From Wolbachia endosymbiont (group B) of Germaria angustata (GTDB lineage: Bacteria > Pseudomonadota > Alphaproteobacteria > Rickettsiales > Anaplasmataceae): a stretch of DNA of 64,000 bases. The DNA is taken from NCBI RefSeq assembly GCF_964026725.1, contig NZ_OZ034691.1, positions 1,178,001 through 1,242,000 on the forward strand, written 5' to 3'. The notes under the pieces are model-generated. The model saw only the letters and a program-made list of their open reading frames with translations. It was not told the origin of the DNA and did no database searches. A program made the position numbers and the translations under genes. Shown here piece by piece: positions 7,972 through 17,434 of this stretch. Every line of letters starts with the position of its first letter. Position 1 is the first letter of the stretch.

Positions 7972-10900
7972 ATGCGTTTTAATTTAGAGCCAGGAGATAC
8001 TTTTTGTGATGGTGAAAGTAAGCTTGTAAATGTCAAAATAAATGACGAAGAAAGAATTAACTTACCTTATATATCGTATGTCTTTGATCATGAGGAAAGT
8101 TTTATTATATCTAATTTTATGCTGAGACCGATGAACATAATACTAACTAATTCATCTCAAAGGCTAAATTTAAAGCTAGAAAAAGTAGGTGGTGATTACA
8201 AGCTGGCTTTGGTTGATGGCTCAGATCAATATTATTATGTTTACTACTATAATTCCAATATTTCCAAGATAGCTACTTTCAATTCTATACCTAGCAATTT
8301 CATAGAATATCGAGGTCAAGAATACATTCAGTCTTATGCTGGAGAATGTTCAGTCAATCTTGTGCCGCTAATAAATAGTAGGGTTCTAGTAGATCCAAAA
8401 GATATAATGAGTAATAAAGACGTAGATTTTGTCTTAAAAGAGCTTGAAAAGCTGCCTGATAAGAGACTTAGAATAGGAGTTGGAAAGAATTTTTTAAGGG
8501 GACCAGAAAAAGTTCTATCAAGTACTTATAAAAGTGCTGAAGTATATGGTATACGTGGTAATAAGATTGGGATATTGAATAATATTGCTACTAGCTTTAG
8601 TAATAAAAAATTAAAGCTATTCTCTGGAACTGTTTCTATCGATATAATAGATCAATTTGGTGCTAAGATTAGTCTTAAAAAGACTAATCCTCATTTTAGA
8701 ATAAAAAAATTGAATAATGACAATTATGTAGGATGCCTGTTAAGTAAGTATGGTAAATGTGAGAGATTTTATGCTCTGACACCTGAGAGCTTTGAGCAAG
8801 AAAAACATACTTATATAGATTATGATTATGATTATGAGGAGTTTGAGCAGCAGAGTCATCATTTACACCCTTATTACTACTATTTACATAATTTAAAGGT
8901 TAGTATGAATCATAGAAAAATTGAAGAATTAGAGAAAAAAGTTAAAGATTTAGAAAATAGAATTGGAAATCTACAGTTAAATATAAAGTCAGCAGTAGCA
9001 ATGCCTGGACCTCCTGGGCTAAGAGGTTTGCCAGGTCCTAAAGGGAATCAAGGCCATCCAGGTCTAAAAGGAAATCCTGGAGAGAAAGGTGAGCATGGCT
9101 ATTCAGGTTCAAAAGGAGATAGGGGAATACCAGGACTAAATATAATTGGCGAAAAAGGAGATCCTGGAGAGATGGGATTAAGAGGTTTCAAAGGGGATGT
9201 AGGTCCAAGTGGTTTAAAAGGTCAGTCAGGTGCAAAGGGCGATAAAGGTGATAGTGGTATGAAAGGAGAAACTGGTCCTCAGGGAGTAGATGGAATGCCA
9301 GGTGTACATGGTCCTAAAGGTGAGAAAGGTAATGTTGGTCCAATAGGTCCTCAAGGACTACAGGGTTCCAAAGGCTACGTTGGTAGATCAGGTTCTCAAG
9401 GTGACAAAGGAGATACTGGAACTCCAGGTAGAGATGGATTGCCAGGTGCAAGTGGATTAAAAGGAGATATAGGTCCTATAGGACCTCAAGGCATAAAAGG
9501 TAAGCCAGGTATAAATGGAACAAAAGGTATTCCTGGTCTACAAGGCCCAACTGGATCAAAAGGTGACAAAGGTAGAGATGCAATTCCTGAAGAAGTTGCA
9601 CAAAAATTAATTAATAATGGAACTATTGCTAATGAGGTGCTTGAATACCGTGACCAAGGCGGAGATTTAGTATTAGAGAAGCAAGTTACAGGAAGAATCA
9701 TTAGTAATCAAGATATTCAAACAGGAATAGCTATTGCATTAGCTGATAACAGAATGGAAGAGCTAGCAGATGTGTTACTACGTGGTGCTAATCATACATT
9801 AGTAGAAAAACTTGCAAATAATACCGAGCTAACACAAAGCATTTCAGAAGAACTAAGGAAAAATCCAGGAGAAGTCCAAGGTCCAAAAGGGGAAAAAGGA
9901 GAGATAGGTTCTAAAGGTGAGAAAGGTAATGTTGGTCCAATAGGTCCTCAAGGACTACAGGGTTCCAAAGGCTACGTTGGTAGATCAGGTTCTCAAGGTG
10001 ACAAAGGAGATACTGGAACTCCAGGTAGAGATGGATTGCCAGGTGCAAGTGGATTAAAAGGAGATATAGGTCCTATAGGACCTCAAGGCATAAAAGGTAA
10101 GCCAGGTATAAATGGAACAAAAGGTATTCCTGGTCTACAAGGCCCAACTGGATCAAAAGGTGACAAAGGTAGAGATGCAATTCCTGAAGAAGTTGCACAA
10201 AAATTAATTAATAATGGAACTATTGCTAATGAGGTGCTTGAATACCGTGACCAAGGCGGAGATTTAGTATTAGAGAAGCAAGTTACAGGAAGAATCATTA
10301 GTAATCAAGATATTCAAACAGGAATAGCTATTGCATTAGCTGATAACAGAATGGAAGAGCTAGCAGATGTGTTACTACGTGGTGCTAATCATACATTAGT
10401 AGAAAAACTTGCAAATAATACCGAGCTAACACAAAGCATTTCAGAAGAACTAAGGAAAAATCCAGGAGAAGTCCAAGGTCCAAAAGGGGAAAAAGGAGAG
10501 ATAGGTTCTAAAGGTGAGAAAGGAGGTCCAGGTGCGAATGGATTGCAAGGTCCAAAAGGATCAGATGGGTTGCCAGGACCTAAGGGAGAGATAGGTTTGC
10601 AAGGACCTAAAGGTAAGGTTGGTAGATCTGGTCTTAAGGGTAGTAAAGGAGATATTGGTCTAACGGGAATACCAGATTCCAAGGGAGAAGATGAAATAGG
10701 TGCTGCATTAGCTGATAAGTTTTTGTATGAGATAAAAAAAGTAAAGAATGAAACTCTGAATGCTAAAGATTCAGCAGAGGTAGCCAAAAATGCTTCAGAA
10801 AGTTTTGCTAAAGAAGCTAAAAATGCTAATGATAACATTATAGAACTACACAATAAAACAGAAAACCTCACAAAGAAAGCTGAAGTTTTCTGCAATGCTA

Positions 10901-11571
10901 GCAAAAAATCTGCAAGTGATGCATCTGTCTCAGAATCTAATACTAAAACTTTTTATAGTCAAACACAAAAGATGTTCTGTGTAATACAGCCTGATGATAA
11001 AAGTTGTGTTATAGAGAAAAGAGATAAGAGGGAAATAATAAACTCACCATTGACAAGCGGAGCAAGCAGACCAACTTCATTTATATCTCAAGTAATAAAT
11101 TTCTTTTACCCTGCGGCAGGACAGGATGAATATAAAATAAAAAATGAAATACAGGAAGTGGCAAAAATAATAGATGCAGCAGATATTGTAACAAAATTTG
11201 AAGAAGTATTAGGAGAAACAGCTGTGAAATGTGGCATTTCAAAGAAAAGTCTAAATTTTGATCCAGTAGAACTGCAGTCAACCATTGTCAGTAAGTCATT
11301 ACTTAATGATGAAAATCATAACGAGTTGTTGAAGTTCTTGTGTGTAACTGCGAAAAAATCACTCCCTAATTACAAACAAATTAGTAAATGTTTGTCTACT
11401 TTTAGAGATCATATGGAAAAAAGATTAAAAGACAATGAGCAGCAAAGAGCTCTCGTTAATACTGAAAAAATAGTGGCAGATAATGAGCAGCCAAGGAGTT
11501 TTATGACTTATGTTGCTCCTCCTAGTAGCCTCAGTGCCATTAATCAGCAAGTTGTTGGTTATTTAAGGTAA
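7972..11571 (+). CDS. Collagen-like (Gly-X-Y) repeat protein
   Basis: The 1199-aa protein has a strong GAGGAG-type ribosome site before the ATG. Residues 1-310 are a beta-rich head. A Tyr/His-rich linker and a heptad segment (EELEKKVKDLENRIGNLQLN) follow, well placed to nucleate trimers. Gly-X-Y triplets then run from about residue 344, with typical collagen content such as GPPGLRGLPGPKGNQGHPG. Two 100-residue non-collagenous inserts begin RDAIPEEVAQKL, followed by a last triplet block, an Ala/Lys-rich coiled coil and a C-terminal helical domain. About 400 residues are an exact tandem duplication. Bacterial collagen-like proteins form surface or secreted trimeric fibres in other taxa; no signal peptide or anchor is visible here, so export is unproven. 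Confidence 0.8.
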   Translation: MRFNLEPGDTFCDGESKLVNVKINDEERINLPYISYVFDHEESFIISNFMLRPMNIILTNSSQRLNLKLEKVGGDYKLALVDGSDQYYYVYYYNSNISKIATFNSIPSNFIEYRGQEYIQSYAGECSVNLVPLINSRVLVDPKDIMSNKDVDFVLKELEKLPDKRLRIGVGKNFLRGPEKVLSSTYKSAEVYGIRGNKIGILNNIATSFSNKKLKLFSGTVSIDIIDQFGAKISLKKTNPHFRIKKLNNDNYVGCLLSKYGKCERFYALTPESFEQEKHTYIDYDYDYEEFEQQSHHLHPYYYYLHNLKVSMNHRKIEELEKKVKDLENRIGNLQLNIKSAVAMPGPPGLRGLPGPKGNQGHPGLKGNPGEKGEHGYSGSKGDRGIPGLNIIGEKGDPGEMGLRGFKGDVGPSGLKGQSGAKGDKGDSGMKGETGPQGVDGMPGVHGPKGEKGNVGPIGPQGLQGSKGYVGRSGSQGDKGDTGTPGRDGLPGASGLKGDIGPIGPQGIKGKPGINGTKGIPGLQGPTGSKGDKGRDAIPEEVAQKLINNGTIANEVLEYRDQGGDLVLEKQVTGRIISNQDIQTGIAIALADNRMEELADVLLRGANHTLVEKLANNTELTQSISEELRKNPGEVQGPKGEKGEIGSKGEKGNVGPIGPQGLQGSKGYVGRSGSQGDKGDTGTPGRDGLPGASGLKGDIGPIGPQGIKGKPGINGTKGIPGLQGPTGSKGDKGRDAIPEEVAQKLINNGTIANEVLEYRDQGGDLVLEKQVTGRIISNQDIQTGIAIALADNRMEELADVLLRGANHTLVEKLANNTELTQSISEELRKNPGEVQGPKGEKGEIGSKGEKGGPGANGLQGPKGSDGLPGPKGEIGLQGPKGKVGRSGLKGSKGDIGLTGIPDSKGEDEIGAALADKFLYEIKKVKNETLNAKDSAEVAKNASESFAKEAKNANDNIIELHNKTENLTKKAEVFCNASKKSASDASVSESNTKTFYSQTQKMFCVIQPDDKSCVIEKRDKREIINSPLTSGASRPTSFISQVINFFYPAAGQDEYKIKNEIQEVAKIIDAADIVTKFEEVLGETAVKCGISKKSLNFDPVELQSTIVSKSLLNDENHNELLKFLCVTAKKSLPNYKQISKCLSTFRDHMEKRLKDNEQQRALVNTEKIVADNEQPRSFMTYVAPPSSLSAINQQVVGYLR
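9314..10507 (+). repeat. Perfect 597-bp tandem duplication inside the collagen-like gene
   Basis: Positions 9314-9910 and 9911-10507 read as identical 597-bp (199-codon) units. A further partial copy of the junction sequence (CTAAAGGTGAGAAAGG) begins at 10508. The duplication keeps the frame. It adds one collagen block plus one non-collagenous insert. The short homology at all three junctions suggests slippage or unequal recombination. Identity over the full unit implies that the event is recent. Confidence 0.9.
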
Positions 11572-11575
11572 TAGC

Positions 11576-12817
11576 ATGAAAAAGTATACATTTGAAATAG
11601 ACGATAAGAATTCACTTTATAAAAAGCTAATTGAGTTGCCTACTACATATTACAGATTAAAGCATAATAATAGCAAATATACTATCCATTCACACATTGG
11701 TACGGCTGAGCTGGGTGATGATACTAGTGGTTTAAAGTTAAAGAAGCAGGGTGATAAAATATTTTTATATAAAGGATCCTCGCCTCTGAAGGTGCACAAC
11801 ACAAATAGCGAAGTAAAGGACCTAGTTATAGAGCAAGGAGATATTATTAGTGAAAAAAAAAGTGATATTTTGGAAACGATTAAAACACAAGAAATAAATA
11901 TTGTATTGAAGGAAGGGAGTGGTATCTCAGACTTTGCTCTCGGATTATCTTATTTTAATGATGATTTGAGTACATTAACTGGAATGTTGTCCTTCATTGA
12001 TTTTTATAATGAAGATGATCCAGCACTACAGAAGATCAAAGAAGAAGGTAGGCTTTATTTTACAATAGAAGAAGATAATATCTTTGTATCAGACAAAAAT
12101 GGAAACTGTCTTCCGGTGTGTAAAGATGGTAGTTGCTATAAATATCAATACACAAAAAATAAACATGATATAGAAATCAGTGAGATATCAAAAATAATAG
12201 AAAGCTTAACTAAGACTAAGGAGTGTAGTATATCAGAAACAACAGAAAGTTCAATCAAGGCCGGACAGAGTTTGACTTTGCAGCAAGAAGAGAAGTTATC
12301 GGAGGATGATATGTATGAAGCAGAAAATGGTAAGTGTATATCTACTTTACCGAAAATTGTCTATCATATGTTCAACAATGAGTTTCTCATACATAACCAT
12401 ACTACAAAAGAAAAAGAGGTAGAAATTCCTAGAGATTTTCATTACCTTAAAGTTGTTCAGTCCAGTAGTAATGATGATTATCAATTAACATTTTGTAATT
12501 TCTTAGGTAATGAGTTTTTTGAACATAAAAAGTATGATCCACAATACTCAAACGTTTCAGATGAATATAAGTATATAAGTTTAAACTGTATGAGAAAGGA
12601 ATATAAACCAAATTTCTGCAAGTTGCTTAATCATAAGCCATCGTTTTTTATCACAGAAGGGACTGCTAATCCAAATTGTCCATGTCACTACTCAGCTGAT
12701 ATATATGAATTAACAAGTAGTGAAAAAGGTAGGAAAATGGCTACATTAATTGACCAATCTTACTCTTTAAACGAGGATTGTGATTGTTATACAAACGTAG
12801 AAGTATTGCTCTCATAA
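11576..12817 (+). CDS. Hypothetical protein, third gene of the collagen-like cassette
   Basis: The 413-aa protein starts 4 nt after the stop of the collagen-like gene, with AAGG in the ribosome-site position overlapping that stop, so translation is probably coupled. It is predicted beta-rich, with many short charged strands and cysteine clusters (LPVCKDGSCYKY near 180, NPNCPCHYSADIY near 363, NEDCDCY near the end). No signal peptide or membrane segment is seen and no family is recognised. The general look (beta-rich, DDKN/NDDY turns) resembles the heads of the two upstream proteins and the 232-aa ORF at 62175-62873. A shared origin is possible but untested. Confidence 0.7.
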   Translation: MKKYTFEIDDKNSLYKKLIELPTTYYRLKHNNSKYTIHSHIGTAELGDDTSGLKLKKQGDKIFLYKGSSPLKVHNTNSEVKDLVIEQGDIISEKKSDILETIKTQEINIVLKEGSGISDFALGLSYFNDDLSTLTGMLSFIDFYNEDDPALQKIKEEGRLYFTIEEDNIFVSDKNGNCLPVCKDGSCYKYQYTKNKHDIEISEISKIIESLTKTKECSISETTESSIKAGQSLTLQQEEKLSEDDMYEAENGKCISTLPKIVYHMFNNEFLIHNHTTKEKEVEIPRDFHYLKVVQSSSNDDYQLTFCNFLGNEFFEHKKYDPQYSNVSDEYKYISLNCMRKEYKPNFCKLLNHKPSFFITEGTANPNCPCHYSADIYELTSSEKGRKMATLIDQSYSLNEDCDCYTNVEVLLS

Positions 12818-12830
12818 AATCCTAATTCTG

Positions 12831-14144
12831 GGGAGTGTTAAATAAACTGTGTCAAACCGAATTTTTAATTCAACTCAATTTTTAATCGACTAGGGAAAAA
12901 AATATCAAGTTGAGACATAGTCAAAGCCCAATCATGTATAGGCATATTCCATTTTTCCCCTGCCTTCTTTATAGCACAATATACCTGTTTATACAAGGCA
13001 TTTGTGCTAGTAAATGAGCCCTTGGTTTTAGTAAATTTTCTGATCTGTCTATGTAGTCCCTCAATAGGATTTGTGGTATAAATTAATTTTCTCACAGGGC
13101 CAGAATATTTAAAATAACTAGACAGATTTTCCCAATTATTCTGCCAAAACTAAAGTATATTTTTCTCCCCATTTTTCCTCTAGCTCAAGCAAATAGTTTT
13201 CGGCAATTTCTCTACTTGCAGCACGGTATATTTTTTTCAAATCATTCATGAAAATTTTCACATCTTTGCTCGATACATATTTCAGTGAATTTCTTATCTG
13301 ATGTACAATACATAGTTGTACTTCTGCTTTAGGAAACACACTGTTTATTGCTGTAGGAAAGCTTTTTAGCCCATCTACACATGCAATCAGGATATCTTCT
13401 ACTCCTCTCTCTTTGAGGTCATTTAGCACTCCCAACCAGAACTTCACTTTCAGCCAAATAAAAACCTAATACTTCTTTTCTGCCATTTTGATTTATGCCC
13501 AATATATTATACATACATTTACTTATGCAATGTCCGTCCTCCTTGACCTTAAAAAACATGCCATCCATGAATACTATTGGATATACAGATTGCAGCGGAC
13601 GACTACGCCATTCGTTAATTACCGGTAACAATTTGTCAGTAATACTTGATATTTCTGCTGCAGATATTTTATGGTCATACATCTCTTCTACATGCGACGC
13701 TATATCTCTATATCCCATGCCACTGGCATATGTACTTAAAACCTTTGCTTCAAGTTCGGGATTTAGGCTTGTTTGCCTTTTTCTGACTACTTGTGGCTCG
13801 AAACTTCCTTCCCTATCTCTTGGTGTCAATAGCTCAAATGAACCTGCACTTGTCCGTAAAGTCTTTGAATTTCTTCCATTTCTTCGGTTATTTTCTTCGC
13901 TTTCAGCCGACAACTATCTCACCTTCCAGGCTTACCTCTAGCAGTTTTTTTATAAATGGTGTTAATGCACCGTCTCTTCCCGTCAATGGTCTTCCTTCTC
14001 GTATAGACGATAAGACATTTGTTTCTAATTCTTTATAGTCTACCAATCCGGTAGTTCTGTTTGCTTGACTCATTGTCAAACCTCCACTTTTTGTTTCTAT
14101 TTTATTTTTACTTCTCGGTTTGACACAGTTTATTTAACACTCCC
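12831..14144 (-). mobile_element. IS256-family insertion sequence
   Basis: The element is 1314 bp, bounded by perfect 30-bp terminal inverted repeats: GGGAGTGTTAAATAAACTGT at the left end continues to 12860, and its exact reverse complement is at 14115-14144. It contains one frameshifted IS256/mutator-type transposase gene. IS256 elements normally leave an 8-9 bp target duplication. The flanks (left ending CTAATTCTG, right starting GACTTAGTT) do not match, so the element may have been involved in a rearrangement. It separates the collagen-like cassette from the phage remnant. Confidence 0.85.
12865..14073 (-). pseudogene. IS256-family transposase, broken by three frameshifts
   Basis: The gene starts at the ATG at 14071-14073 (MSQANRTTGLVDYKELE). 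It changes frame near 13905, again near 13440 (after FYLAESEV) and again near 13130 (at the NNWENL segment), then ends at 12865. The parts together give a full-length IS256/mutator transposase: FELLTPRDREGSFEPQVV, VYPIVFMDGMFFKV with a catalytic Asp, ILIACVDGLKSFP with the second Asp, LCIVHQIRNSL, and the C-terminal TTNPIEGLHRQIRK with the Glu. The intact terminal repeats suggest it could still be moved by a related transposase in trans. Confidence 0.85.
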
Positions 14145-14177
14145 GACTTAGTTAAAAAAATCAAGATTTTCAATAAT

Positions 14178-14837
14178 TTACCTCAAATCTAATCCATAAT
14201 TTCGGTTTAAAGAATGGATAGTAGGACGCTCTACTTTTTCAAGCCTAGTATTAGGTTCTAAATTACTGCACAATGCAAAACTTACACAAGCTAACCCGGC
14301 AATTCCAATAACTATCCCTAGCATAGGCATTTCCATAATATAAAACATAATACCACTGACCAATACCACTGCACCAATAACTCCAGCTAAAATGGGTTGA
14401 TTTGATGATTTTTTATCCTTGGTAATACTAGATCTAATATGAAAATATGGTTCAGTTTGAGATGACCTATTTGGCTCTTGCATATTAGTTTGCATAAAAG
14501 TATTTTGGTCTTTCTTATTGATTTTACAGATGGGTTGATTTGTATGACGATTTTCTCTGTGCCACTCAGTGTTGTTTTCTGTATCTTTCTCAAATATATT
14601 AACGATTTCTTTTTGTTCATCAGTAATAAAATTTAAAGAATTTTCTTCGTCTTTGTTTTCCTCTTTTACACTGGTTTCACATATGAGCTTAGGATCTTTG
14701 CTTCCTGTTGAAATATTTTGGGTTTCTTCACTATTTGAAAACATAGGTTTGTGTATTTCAAGATCTCCACAGTCTTTATTGATACCCTCACATCTAGTTT
14801 CAACATTACTACTTGCAGCTTCAACTTCTATATTCAT
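14178..14837 (-). CDS. Hypothetical membrane protein near the phage recombinase
   Basis: The 219-aa protein is not recognised. Its N-terminal 140 residues are acidic and polar with low complexity. Residues about 146-190 form two adjacent membrane helices (GVIGAVVLVSGIMFYIM and MLGIVIGIAGLACVSFAL). A short basic tail follows (LEKVERPTIHSLNRNYGLDLR). Its ATG overlaps the stop of the upstream 195-aa gene by 4 nt, which indicates translational coupling. The pair lies immediately downstream of the serine recombinase on the same strand, so it is probably phage WO accessory cargo. Confidence 0.6.
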   Translation of the reverse strand: MNIEVEAASSNVETRCEGINKDCGDLEIHKPMFSNSEETQNISTGSKDPKLICETSVKEENKDEENSLNFITDEQKEIVNIFEKDTENNTEWHRENRHTNQPICKINKKDQNTFMQTNMQEPNRSSQTEPYFHIRSSITKDKKSSNQPILAGVIGAVVLVSGIMFYIMEMPMLGIVIGIAGLACVSFALCSNLEPNTRLEKVERPTIHSLNRNYGLDLR

Positions 14838-15421
14838 ATTTCTTCAAATCCCTTGAGAATCTTTGCACTTTCTCTGCAATTATGTTTATTAGCATAGCCA
14901 AGTAGTGTATAGCTTGTTTCTTGGCTTTCTGCTCTCTCTACTTTCACTTTCTGATTGAGAATTTCTTTTAAAATACCATTCTTTTTAGAAGCTTCTAGAA
15001 CTGCTCTAATAGCTTTACTATCTTCCTCTAATATGCAGTATACCAGTGCCGTGTAAGTTATTGTTAGACCATTTGGCAATTTTTGGATCAATTCCTCGCT
15101 AAGAACATCCTTTAAGATTCCTTGATTTATTGCTTCTTGTAAAAGCTCCTCAAAAGCTTGATTATTTTTATAGAACACAGAGTGGCACAGTAGCGTCAGA
15201 GTCCCTTCCTTTTTCTCATCCTTGTAAATTATTTTTTTTGTAAGAAGTTTCTGCGTGTTGTAATTAGATTTATTAAATTTTCCACTAATATTTTCACCGT
15301 TTTCTATCTTCTTTAACAGCTTGAAAAGCTTTTTTTTATCTTCATTGGTAAAATTATCCTGATCATCTGCCAGCTCATAGATTATATTTTTTGCGTTCTT
15401 AATCTTTTTAAACTTTGGCAT
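14834..15421 (-). CDS. Hypothetical ankyrin-like protein, 195 aa
   Basis: A basic N-terminal third (MPKFKKIKNAKNI) is followed by two or three degenerate helical repeats. GTLTLLCHSVFYKNNQAFEELL, TYTALVYCILEEDSKAIRAVLE and SYTLLGYANKHNCRESAKIL resemble the TALHYA...N...V..LL pattern of ankyrin repeats. It is separated by 67 nt from the recombinase stop upstream and overlaps the next gene by 4 nt. The ankyrin assignment is tentative, because the loops carry insertions (ILKDVLSEEL, ILKEILNQKV). Cytoplasmic or secreted location cannot be judged. Confidence 0.6.
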   Translation of the reverse strand: MPKFKKIKNAKNIIYELADDQDNFTNEDKKKLFKLLKKIENGENISGKFNKSNYNTQKLLTKKIIYKDEKKEGTLTLLCHSVFYKNNQAFEELLQEAINQGILKDVLSEELIQKLPNGLTITYTALVYCILEEDSKAIRAVLEASKKNGILKEILNQKVKVERAESQETSYTLLGYANKHNCRESAKILKGFEEI

Positions 15422-15488
15422 TACTTTCCTTGCTCTACAATATTTAATTTTATAAATTAGTTATATTAACAACTTATTAATTGTTCAA

Positions 15489-16994
15489 TTAGGTTGCTAA
15501 TCCATAAAATTTCTCCAATTGGTTACTCCATAACACCGGTATTTCCCTCAAATCAGCTAACTTCAAGCCTCTTGGTTGTCTCCCATTTACTATGTCTTCT
15601 TTAATTTTCGGAGCTAAATAATTTAACCTCAAAATTTGCTGTATTCGTCTTGCACCTATATTAATTTTGATACTCAGTTCTTTCACACTTCTATATTTCC
15701 CTTCTTCTAGCTGGCGTTTCCACAGATGGGCTTTTACCACTGCTTTGAGTAACGCATTATTTGTTTTCCCTTCTGGCTCTACTACTGTGCATTTATTTCC
15801 TTTCTTTTTTATTGGTATAAATTTTTCCTCTGATTCAGAACGTAACTCTATTCCATCTTCTTTTACCATTACTTCCTTTATTAACTTTCTCACTACTTCT
15901 TTTTGCTTTCCAAAGCTTAAATTTTTCCATTCTTCCGCTTTTTCTCCCCACTTTTCATATAGCTGTTCAGCTTTCTTCATCACTTCTTTTTCCACTTCTC
16001 CGGCTATTACATTTCGGCTTCCTGATTCACAACCCTTTCCCCTTAAATGGTTATTGCACACATAATATCGGTACCTTTTATTTTCTTTTTTTGAGTATGT
16101 CAGCGTCATATTTACATCACAGCTCTTGCACTTAATTATTCCCCTAAGTAGCGCTTCCTCATATTTTGCTTTTCTATATGATTGATTCTTTATCAATTCC
16201 TGCGCTTTTTGCCATTTTTCTTCTTCTACTATCGCTTCATGCTTTCCCTCATACTGTTTGTCATAATGCCTGATTTTTCCCATATATATTGGGTTTGTTA
16301 TTATTCTTCTCACCGTCGCTTTTTTAAAGATATCTGATTTTGTTCTGTAACCTTGACTATTTAGCTTCCTTGCCAATTCTGCCATTGACTTCAGCTCTAT
16401 ATACCTCTCAAATATATGTTTTACCAACTTTGCTTCTTTCTCATTTATTATTAATTCTTTATCCTTTACATTATATCCAAGCGGCAAAGTTCCTCCCATC
16501 CAGAATCCCTGCTCCTTTGATGTTGCTATTTTATTTTTTACTCTCTCTACTATCATTTCTCTTTCTAGTTGTGCTGCTCCTGACAATACTGTTTGTACAA
16601 ACTTTCCCATTGGCGTATTATTATCAAATATCTGCGTTACTGCTACAAAATTTACTCGGTGCCTTCTAAAAAATGATGTTACTTCTATGCTGTCTTTTGT
16701 TTCTCTTGAGAGCCTATCGAGCGTATATACCACTACACAATCTATCTCTCCTCCTTTAACATCTTCAAATAATTCCTTTATCGCTGGTCTTTCTAAGTTC
16801 TTTCCTGAATACCCTCCATCATCGTACCTTTTGGCCAATGCTACCCAGCCTTCTTTGCTCTTTATATATTTCTCACATGCTACTCGCTGCGTATCTAAAC
16901 TGTTAAACTTTTGTTCTAGACCATCTTCATTTGATTTTCTTGTATATATCGCACACCTTACCTCTTTTAGCATTTTATTCTCTTCAACTTTCAT
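15489..16994 (-). CDS. Phage large serine recombinase (integrase)
   Basis: The catalytic domain starts with RCAIYTRKSNEDG (nucleophilic Ser). It continues with YDDGGYSGKNLERPAIKEL and VVVYTLDRLSRETKDS, then a recombinase domain (PLGYNVKDKELIINEKEA) and a zinc ribbon (CKSCDVNMTLTYSKKE ... CNNHLRGKGCE). A coiled coil and a C-terminal helix-turn-helix-like segment complete it. About 500 aa, the expected length for phage WO integrases. The frame is open to a TTG at 17012; ATGs at 16994 and 16973 are more plausible starts, and I chose 16994, which overlaps the DUF2924 gene by 11 nt. It catalyses attP/attB integration and excision. No att site could be identified. Confidence 0.88.
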   Translation of the reverse strand: MKVEENKMLKEVRCAIYTRKSNEDGLEQKFNSLDTQRVACEKYIKSKEGWVALAKRYDDGGYSGKNLERPAIKELFEDVKGGEIDCVVVYTLDRLSRETKDSIEVTSFFRRHRVNFVAVTQIFDNNTPMGKFVQTVLSGAAQLEREMIVERVKNKIATSKEQGFWMGGTLPLGYNVKDKELIINEKEAKLVKHIFERYIELKSMAELARKLNSQGYRTKSDIFKKATVRRIITNPIYMGKIRHYDKQYEGKHEAIVEEEKWQKAQELIKNQSYRKAKYEEALLRGIIKCKSCDVNMTLTYSKKENKRYRYYVCNNHLRGKGCESGSRNVIAGEVEKEVMKKAEQLYEKWGEKAEEWKNLSFGKQKEVVRKLIKEVMVKEDGIELRSESEEKFIPIKKKGNKCTVVEPEGKTNNALLKAVVKAHLWKRQLEEGKYRSVKELSIKINIGARRIQQILRLNYLAPKIKEDIVNGRQPRGLKLADLREIPVLWSNQLEKFYGLAT

Positions 16995-17421
16995 TTTTAT
17001 CACGCATCCCAAATAATAAAGGTCCGTTATAACTCATTCCCATTATTTTTCCGGCTACTGCTGATAATGACGTATAAAATTCTTCTCTGTAGATTAAACC
17101 CTTATCTGTTACCATTACCGCATGCGTCTCTTCCCCTCTCTCTAGTATTAATTCTGTCCCTTCTACTGGTAATTTATCGCTACTTATTCTTTTTCCCTTC
17201 TCTAGCCGATCTGCCAGATACTCTAGTCTTTTTGCTCCTTTTCTTGACATTTCTCCATATACTTTTTCCTGCATTCTATAAGCTAATCTTGGTATCAGAT
17301 ATTTCTTTGAGTATCTAGGCGCTTCCTCTCCATATACCTTCTTCCATATTTTTTTCAGCTCATCCAAAGGTTTTCTCTCTAAATTCATTACCTTCTTTTC
17401 TATTTCTACACTTTTTTCCAT
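16984..17421 (-). CDS. DUF2924 family protein
   Basis: The 145-aa product (from the ATG at 17421, which has a GAGAGG-type ribosome site; a TTG at 17460 is less likely) shows features of DUF2924: LDELKKIWKKVYGEEAPRYS, RLAYRMQEKVYG, a central RLEKGKRISS, and GTELILERGEETHAVMV. Such proteins are commonly encoded next to large serine recombinases in alphaproteobacterial phages and islands, as here, and may help recombination; the mechanism is unknown. It is tightly packed between an ankyrin gene (14 nt upstream) and the recombinase. Confidence 0.8.
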   Translation of the reverse strand: MEKSVEIEKKVMNLERKPLDELKKIWKKVYGEEAPRYSKKYLIPRLAYRMQEKVYGEMSRKGAKRLEYLADRLEKGKRISSDKLPVEGTELILERGEETHAVMVTDKGLIYREEFYTSLSAVAGKIMGMSYNGPLLFGMRDKNES

Positions 17422-17434
17422 ATCTTTTAGCCTC

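Noticed and set aside
9486..10904. Minus-strand Pro/Ser-rich ORFs inside the collagen-like gene
   Set aside because: They are antisense shadows of the Gly-X-Y repeats, duplicated with the 597-bp unit, without a ribosome site or independent conservation signal.
1956..12817. Cif (cytoplasmic incompatibility) gene pair
   Set aside because: The OTU protein and its neighbours do not show the CifA-CifB layout. The cysteine protease is OTU type, not the Ulp1 type of CidB, and there are no PD-(D/E)XK nuclease motifs that I could see.
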